From: Gammaproteobacteria bacterium
GTDB taxonomy: Bacteria; Pseudomonadota; Gammaproteobacteria; Steroidobacterales; GCA-2729495
Assembly: GCA_030429685.1 (NCBI GenBank)
Contig: JAUIEY010000047.1
Span: forward strand, 1-11,517
Length of the DNA stretch: 11,517 nt
Direction: 5' to 3'
In this document: piece by piece, positions 7,558 through 11,517 of the stretch
How positions within the stretch are numbered: position 1 is the first letter of the stretch
Layout: every line of letters begins with the position of its first letter
The notes under the pieces: model-generated
The model's input: only the letters and a program-made list of their open reading frames with translations
Databases searched by the model: none
Told to the model about the DNA's origin: nothing
Position numbers and translations under genes: made by a program

Positions 7558-8922
7558 TCAATGTGAGCCGACGCGGGCAGCCAGTGCGTCGCACAGCAGG
7601 CCGTGGATACCACCAAAACCGCCGTTACTCATCACCACAATGTCATCGCCCGGCCGTGCGCTGCGACTGACCTCACTCACAATGGACGCAACATCATCGC
7701 GCACGGCACAACCGTCGAGTTCGCTGAGTTGCTCAGCAAGGTCCCACGGCAGCCCCGGCGGTTGCAGCGCCCAGACGCGATCGGCCGGGCGCAGGGCATC
7801 GCTAAGTCCCGCGCGGTGCGCACCCAGTTTCATGCTGTTGGAGCGCGGTTCCAGCACCGCTATCAGTCGGCCCTGTGCGGACTCGCGCACAGCCTCCAGC
7901 GTGCGGCGGATGGCCGTCGGATGGTGGGCAAAATCATCAAATACGCGCACGCCGCCGATATCACCGCGCAGTTCCAGCCGCCTTTTCACGCCGCGAAACT
8001 CGGCCATGCCCTGACCGGCTGCCTGCAATGGCACGCCGGCATGCGCGGCGGCGAGCATCGCGGCGGCCGCATTCTCGGCATTATGCAGACCCGGCAGCCC
8101 CGGCGCGCACTGCAGTGTCGAGCCATCCGTGAGAAGCAGCTCCAGGCCACGGCCCTGCAACTGCACACCAACGTCCGCAGCAATATCTGGATTGCTGCTG
8201 TATGTCTGCAGCGGTGTCCAGCAACCCATATCCAGCAAGCGGCTGATTTCAGGTTCGGCCGCATTGGCAACCAGAAGACCATTGCCGGGTAACATCCGCA
8301 GCAACTGATGAAACTGCCAGAGTATGGCGTCCATATCCTTGTAGATATCAGCGTGATCAAACTCCAGGTTATTGATAACGAGCGTCTGCGGACCGTAGTG
8401 CAGAAACTTGGCGCGCTTGTCAAAAAACGCGGTGTCGTATTCGTCGGCCTCTATGACGAAGTGACTGCCACTGCCCAGCCGGGCAGTGGTAGCAAAATTG
8501 GCCGGCACACCGCCGATCAGAAAACCGGGGTCCAGTCCGGCATGCTCCAGCAGCCAGGCGGTCATGCTTGCGGTGGTGGTCTTGCCGTGCGTACCGGATA
8601 CCGCGATAACGTGCCGGTCCTGCAGCACATGTTCGGCCAGCCAGGCCGGGCCCGAAGTGTAGGGCATGCGCCGGTTGAGCAGTTCCTCGACTATGGGCAT
8701 GCCGCGACTCATGACATTGCCTACCACCACCAGATCGGGGTTGCAGTCGAGTTGCCCGGGTTCAAAACCTTCCTGCAGTTCGATCCCCAGCGCACGCAAC
8801 TGATCGCTCATGGGCGGGTACACACCCTGATCGCTGCCTGTGACCGTGTGACCGGCAGCACGCGCTATGGCAGCGATACCGCCCATGAATGTGCCGCATA
8901 TACCAAGAATATGGATGTGCAT
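7558..8922 (-). CDS. mpl: UDP-N-acetylmuramate:L-alanyl-gamma-D-glutamyl-meso-diaminopimelate ligase
   Basis: Cytosolic murein-recycling enzyme that joins the tripeptide L-Ala-gamma-D-Glu-meso-DAP to UDP-MurNAc with ATP, by-passing stepwise resynthesis. The protein has 454 residues (E. coli Mpl about 457). The N-terminal MHIHILGICGTFMGG is almost identical to E. coli Mpl and holds the UDP-binding glycine turn. The ATP P-loop GTHGKTTT is at 110-117, FVIEADEYDTAFFDKR at 155-170 carries the Mur ligase acidic residues, NNLEFDHAD at 184-192 follows, and DDFAHHPTA at 329-337 and EPRSNSMK at 358-365 mark the C-terminal domain. The ATG at 8922 is preferred over the GTG five codons upstream because HIHILGICG follows directly. 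It heads a minus-strand group with the LON-domain and rubredoxin genes, and is divergent from rnd with 29 bp between starts. Confidence 0.97.
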   Translation of the reverse strand: MHIHILGICGTFMGGIAAIARAAGHTVTGSDQGVYPPMSDQLRALGIELQEGFEPGQLDCNPDLVVVGNVMSRGMPIVEELLNRRMPYTSGPAWLAEHVLQDRHVIAVSGTHGKTTTASMTAWLLEHAGLDPGFLIGGVPANFATTARLGSGSHFVIEADEYDTAFFDKRAKFLHYGPQTLVINNLEFDHADIYKDMDAILWQFHQLLRMLPGNGLLVANAAEPEISRLLDMGCWTPLQTYSSNPDIAADVGVQLQGRGLELLLTDGSTLQCAPGLPGLHNAENAAAAMLAAAHAGVPLQAAGQGMAEFRGVKRRLELRGDIGGVRVFDDFAHHPTAIRRTLEAVRESAQGRLIAVLEPRSNSMKLGAHRAGLSDALRPADRVWALQPPGLPWDLAEQLSELDGCAVRDDVASIVSEVSRSARPGDDIVVMSNGGFGGIHGLLCDALAARVGSH

Positions 8923-8937
8923 GGCGACATCATCCAC

Positions 8938-8943
8938 TACACT
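8938..8943 (+). promoter_or_regulatory. Weak candidate -10 box of rnd
   Basis: TACACT (4 of 6 consensus bases) ends 8 nt before the rnd ATG, inside the 29-bp gap to mpl. Any rnd promoter must either start transcription at about the ATG or lie inside mpl. No clear -35 is visible. Confidence 0.22.
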
Positions 8944-8951
8944 GCGGCGTC

Positions 8952-10049
8952 ATGCCAACCCTGCCACTACTTATCACCCGACAGGATGAGCTCGATGCAC
9001 TCTGCGATGTGATCGCGGCCTGCACGATGATCGGCCTGGATACCGAGTTCGTGCGCACGCGCACCTACAAACCTCAGCTGGGCCTGCTGCAAATAGCCGC
9101 AGGCGACATAGCGGTCTGTGTAGACCCGCTGGCGGGTTTGCAGGATCAGCATTTGTGGGAGCTGCTGTTCGATCCGAACCGCAGCATCGTTATGCACTCG
9201 GCCACCCAGGATCTTGAGGTTATGTGGTTTCACCAGGGCGGCATAGTCCGCAACCTGATTGATACCCAGCTGTGCGCAGCATTACTGGGATACCAGCCGC
9301 AGATTGGCTACGCGGGTCTGGTCAGCGAACTGGCCGACGTGACTCTGAGCAAGGAACAAACCCGCACCGACTGGACCCGGCGACCGCTCACTGCCGAGCA
9401 GCTCGACTATGCCGCCAAGGATGTCGTCTACCTGGACGGCATGCACACGCTGCTGAAAACGCGCCTGCAGGAGCTCGACCGCTACGAGTGGGCGCTGGAA
9501 GACAGTGCGGCGTTGTGCGAACCGAAACTATATGAACCGGACACAGAAAATGCCTGGCAGCGTATCAAGAGCATCCCGTTCCTGCCGGCCGGACCACAGG
9601 CGCGCGCGCGGCGACTGGCAGGCTGGCGGGAACAGCGCGCGGTGCAGCTGGACAAACCGCGCAAGTGGGTCATGGATGACAAAGCCCTGCTGGCCGTTGC
9701 CACGGCTGACCCCACTGACCTGCGCGCACTAGCAGACATTGCGGAAGTACCGGGCGGGCTGGCGCGGCGCCAGGGCAAGGCTTTGCTGGCCGAACTTGCA
9801 CAGGCCAATCAGGATGTCCGCGACCATCCGGAACGCTATCTGCAGCAGACCCCTAATCGGGAGCTGGAAGGAACTGTCCGGCCGCTGCTGAAAAGGGTGC
9901 GCGACAAGGCCGCCGGTCTGGATATTCCGGCTGAAGTGCTCGCCAGCCGCCGTGACGTCCAGGCCCTGCTGCAGGGAGATCCCGGCTGCCGCCTGCTGCA
10001 TGGCTGGCGCCACGCCATTATCGGTGCGGAGCTGGCCGCAGCTATATAA
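8952..10049 (+). CDS. rnd: Ribonuclease D
   Basis: A 3'-5' exoribonuclease that trims tRNA and other structured RNA precursors; cytosolic. The protein has 365 residues, near the 375 of E. coli. The DEDDy exonuclease domain fills about 1-170: Exo I GLDTEF with D30 and E32, Exo II HSATQDLEVM with D87, and Exo III LDYAAKDVVYL with Y153 and D157. An HRDC domain follows at about 200-285, recognisable by RLAGWREQRAV and the DDKALLAVA strand-helix. A second helical segment to the C-terminus matches the RNase D layout. The ATG at 8952 is used because the open frame further upstream (to 8889) runs antisense into mpl and lacks family sequence. It converges on adk with a 21-bp gap and no visible terminator. 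Confidence 0.96.
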   Translation: MPTLPLLITRQDELDALCDVIAACTMIGLDTEFVRTRTYKPQLGLLQIAAGDIAVCVDPLAGLQDQHLWELLFDPNRSIVMHSATQDLEVMWFHQGGIVRNLIDTQLCAALLGYQPQIGYAGLVSELADVTLSKEQTRTDWTRRPLTAEQLDYAAKDVVYLDGMHTLLKTRLQELDRYEWALEDSAALCEPKLYEPDTENAWQRIKSIPFLPAGPQARARRLAGWREQRAVQLDKPRKWVMDDKALLAVATADPTDLRALADIAEVPGGLARRQGKALLAELAQANQDVRDHPERYLQQTPNRELEGTVRPLLKRVRDKAAGLDIPAEVLASRRDVQALLQGDPGCRLLHGWRHAIIGAELAAAI

Positions 10050-10070
10050 ACAAGAGTTCCAGGGTGCAGG

Positions 10071-10715
10071 CTACAAGCCCAGTGTCTGTTTCAGCTGGGC
10101 ATAAATAGCATCAATGTCGCCCTCGCCGGCCACGGTTTTCAACAGTCCTGCCGCGCGGTAAAAATCGATTAGCGGCTCGGTTTGCTCGCGATAAACCTTG
10201 AGCCGGTTGGCAATGGTTTCTTCGTTGTCATCGGCACGCTGAATCAGTTCGCCGCCGGCATCGGTGCAGGCCTTGAGTTCCTCCGGCGAGGAAAAATAAA
10301 CATTCAGCAGCTTGCCGGTTTTGGAACAGGTACGGCGCCCGGTCAGGCGCTTCATCAGAATGTCCATGTCCACATCGAGTAACACGGCGGCATCAAGGCT
10401 CTGCCCGATATTTTTCAGCACCGGCTGAAGGTCTTCCGCCTGCTGCAGATTGCGCGGGTAGCCATCCAGAATAAAGCCGGCCTTGCAATCATCCTGCGCC
10501 AGTCGCTCGGCGATAATGCCCAGCACAATATCGTCGGTGACCAGTTCGCCGGCATCCATGGCGGCTTTGGCCTTAAGCCCCAGTTCGGTGCCCGCCGCTA
10601 CCGCGGCCCGCAGCAGATCGCCGGTCGAAATCTGCACCAGCCCATGCTCATCCATGAGCCGTTTGGCCTGCGTGCCCTTGCCCGAACCCGGTGCCCCCAG
10701 AAATACGATGCGCAT
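10071..10715 (-). CDS. adk: Adenylate kinase, long-LID form
   Basis: Interconverts ATP + AMP and 2 ADP; cytosolic and essential in most bacteria. The protein has 214 residues, the same length as E. coli Adk. The P-loop GAPGSGKGT is at 7-15, STGDLLR (AMP site) at 30-36, GFILDGYPRN at 80-89 and GRR at 126-128 before the LID, which runs to QRADDNEETI (159-168). The LID is unusual. The four positions that hold zinc in Gram-positive enzymes (C130, C133, C150, C/D153) here read C130, T133, C150, A153. This matches neither the full zinc set nor the His/Ser/Asp/Thr hydrogen-bond set of E. coli. Catalytic residues elsewhere look intact. The gene is divergent from the phosphofructokinase gene across 155 bp, and I see no strong promoter or Shine-Dalgarno. 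Confidence 0.97.
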   Translation of the reverse strand: MRIVFLGAPGSGKGTQAKRLMDEHGLVQISTGDLLRAAVAAGTELGLKAKAAMDAGELVTDDIVLGIIAERLAQDDCKAGFILDGYPRNLQQAEDLQPVLKNIGQSLDAAVLLDVDMDILMKRLTGRRTCSKTGKLLNVYFSSPEELKACTDAGGELIQRADDNEETIANRLKVYREQTEPLIDFYRAAGLLKTVAGEGDIDAIYAQLKQTLGL

Positions 10716-10860
10716 GTATTTGTGTCCAGTTGTCTTCGGAAATGTCGACCGCAGCCGCCTGAAAATTAATGCTCGGCCCCGTTGCGGCGTAACCTAACGC
10801 CTGCGGGGCGACTTGTCCACAGCCCGCCGGTCGGGCAGTATGCGGCGGCACAAATCAGCG

Positions 10861-10870
10861 AGAAATTTCT
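10861..10870. other. 10-bp perfect palindrome directly before the phosphofructokinase ATG
   Basis: AGAAATTTCT is its own reverse complement and abuts the start codon at 10871. It could be an operator half-site pair or chance. The rest of the 10716-10870 spacer between adk and the phosphofructokinase gene shows only a short GCCCG/CGGGC pair near 10822-10836 and a weak TTGTCC (10813-10818) with a poor -10 17 bp downstream. Confidence 0.3.
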
Positions 10871-11517
10871 ATGGCCGCCAGAAAAAAGAATGCCTTCTAC
10901 GCCCAGTCGGGCGGTGTGACCGCCGTTATCAATGCCAGCGCCTGCGGCGTTATTGAGACCGCCCGCCAGCACAAAGACAAAATCGGCAAACTCTATGCCG
11001 GCCGCAACGGCATCATCGGCGCGCTGACCGAAGACATGATTGACACCAGCAAGGAAACGGCGCGTGCCATCGCCGCCTTGCGCCACACCCCAGGAGGCGC
11101 CTTCGGCTCGGCCCGCTACAAACTTAAAAGTCTGGAAGAAAGCCACGCCGAATACGAACGTCTGATTGAGGTATTTAAGGCTCACAATATCGGCTACTTC
11201 TTTTATAACGGTGGCGGCGACTCAGCAGACACCTGTTACAAGGTGTCGCAGCTGTCGAAAAAAATGGGCTTTCCGGTGCAGGCCATTCACGTGCCCAAGA
11301 CTGTCGACAATGATCTGCCGATTACCGACACCTGCCCCGGCTTCGGCTCAGTAGCCAAGTACATTGCCGTTTCAACCAGGGAGGCCGCACTGGACGTTGC
11401 GTCGATGGCGCGCACCTCGACCAAGGTGTTTGTGCTGGAAGTCATGGGGCGCCATGCCGGCTGGATTGCCGCGGCCGGCGGTCTGGCGGGCAATGGCCCG
11501 GACGAGGCACCGCACAT
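10871..11517 (+). CDS. 6-phosphofructokinase, probably pyrophosphate-dependent (N-terminal part)
   Basis: Phosphorylates fructose 6-phosphate to fructose 1,6-bisphosphate; cytosolic. 215 complete residues are visible before the window ends (family about 400). QSGGVT (12-17) is the phosphoryl-donor glycine loop, NGGGDSADT (113-121) the second donor loop, PKTVDND (142-148) the catalytic loop with D146 and D148, and MGRHAGW (192-198) the sugar-phosphate site. Two positions diagnose the donor in this superfamily. Where ATP-dependent enzymes have Gly104 and Gly124 (E. coli numbering), this protein has D117 and K143, the PPi-dependent pattern. A reversible PPi enzyme would save ATP and can run toward gluconeogenesis. 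The E. coli Asp103 position reads Gly116, which is odd and worth checking. The start is the only in-frame ATG near the motif, and its Shine-Dalgarno is weak. Confidence 0.92.
   Translation, partial: MAARKKNAFYAQSGGVTAVINASACGVIETARQHKDKIGKLYAGRNGIIGALTEDMIDTSKETARAIAALRHTPGGAFGSARYKLKSLEESHAEYERLIEVFKAHNIGYFFYNGGGDSADTCYKVSQLSKKMGFPVQAIHVPKTVDNDLPITDTCPGFGSVAKYIAVSTREAALDVASMARTSTKVFVLEVMGRHAGWIAAAGGLAGNGPDEAPH

Noticed and set aside
7603..8292. Plus-strand frames opposite mpl (several of 85-234 codons)
   Set aside because: All are antisense shadows of mpl, a result of GC-rich codon use. None has a start signal or recognisable domain.
10766..11185. Minus-strand open frame of 139 codons opposite the phosphofructokinase start
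   Set aside because: The plus-strand frame has clear PFK motifs over the same bases. The minus frame has no family features.
1..11517. A novel defence, mobile or biosynthetic system
   Set aside because: Every long coding stretch belongs to a recognised, mostly housekeeping family. I see no integrase, transposase, nuclease-helicase module, toxin-antitoxin pair, CRISPR array or tRNA-flanked insertion.

Overview
The window looks like ordinary chromosomal housekeeping DNA from a gammaproteobacterium (GC-rich, tightly packed, short intergenic gaps). Mpl, RNase D, CpdA and long-form SAH hydrolase together fit that class. A pyrophosphate-type 6-phosphofructokinase points away from enteric bacteria, but I cannot name the order. 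I see no transposase, integrase, tRNA, rRNA, CRISPR array or phage gene, and no codon-use break that would suggest recent transfer.

Layout. Positions 1-1375 (minus) hold the N-terminal two thirds of a transketolase, cut by the window edge. Divergent from it, on the plus strand, is a methyl-cycle group: a class I SAM-dependent methyltransferase (1501-2247), S-adenosylmethionine synthetase metK (2317-3477) and S-adenosylhomocysteine hydrolase ahcY (3499-4917). A 158-bp spacer packed with copies of a GAGCCGC element in both orientations separates these from cpdA (5076-5831, cyclic-nucleotide phosphodiesterase family). cpdA overlaps a TraB/GumN-family exported protein (5819-6718).

That plus-strand run meets a minus-strand group head-on, with stop codons overlapping inside one CTAG. 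In transcription order the minus group is mpl (8922-7558, peptidoglycan recycling ligase), a stand-alone LON N-terminal-domain protein (7491-6898) and a 54-residue rubredoxin (6879-6715). Ribonuclease D (rnd, 8952-10049) is divergent from mpl with only 29 bp between start codons. It converges on adenylate kinase (adk, 10715-10071). Divergent from adk is a 6-phosphofructokinase with PPi-type active-site residues (10871 to the window end, partial).

How the genes fit together: metK makes SAM, the methyltransferase can use it, and ahcY removes the inhibitory product SAH. Transketolase and PPi-dependent phosphofructokinase belong to central sugar-phosphate metabolism, and adk balances adenylates. 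Mpl recycles murein tripeptide.

I did not find a convincing undescribed system. The most unusual points are the repeated and inverted GAGCCGC elements that put the cpdA start codon in a predicted hairpin loop, a degraded metal-site pattern in the adenylate kinase LID, and the active-site variant of the PPi-type phosphofructokinase. No gene-free stretch exceeds 300 bases.
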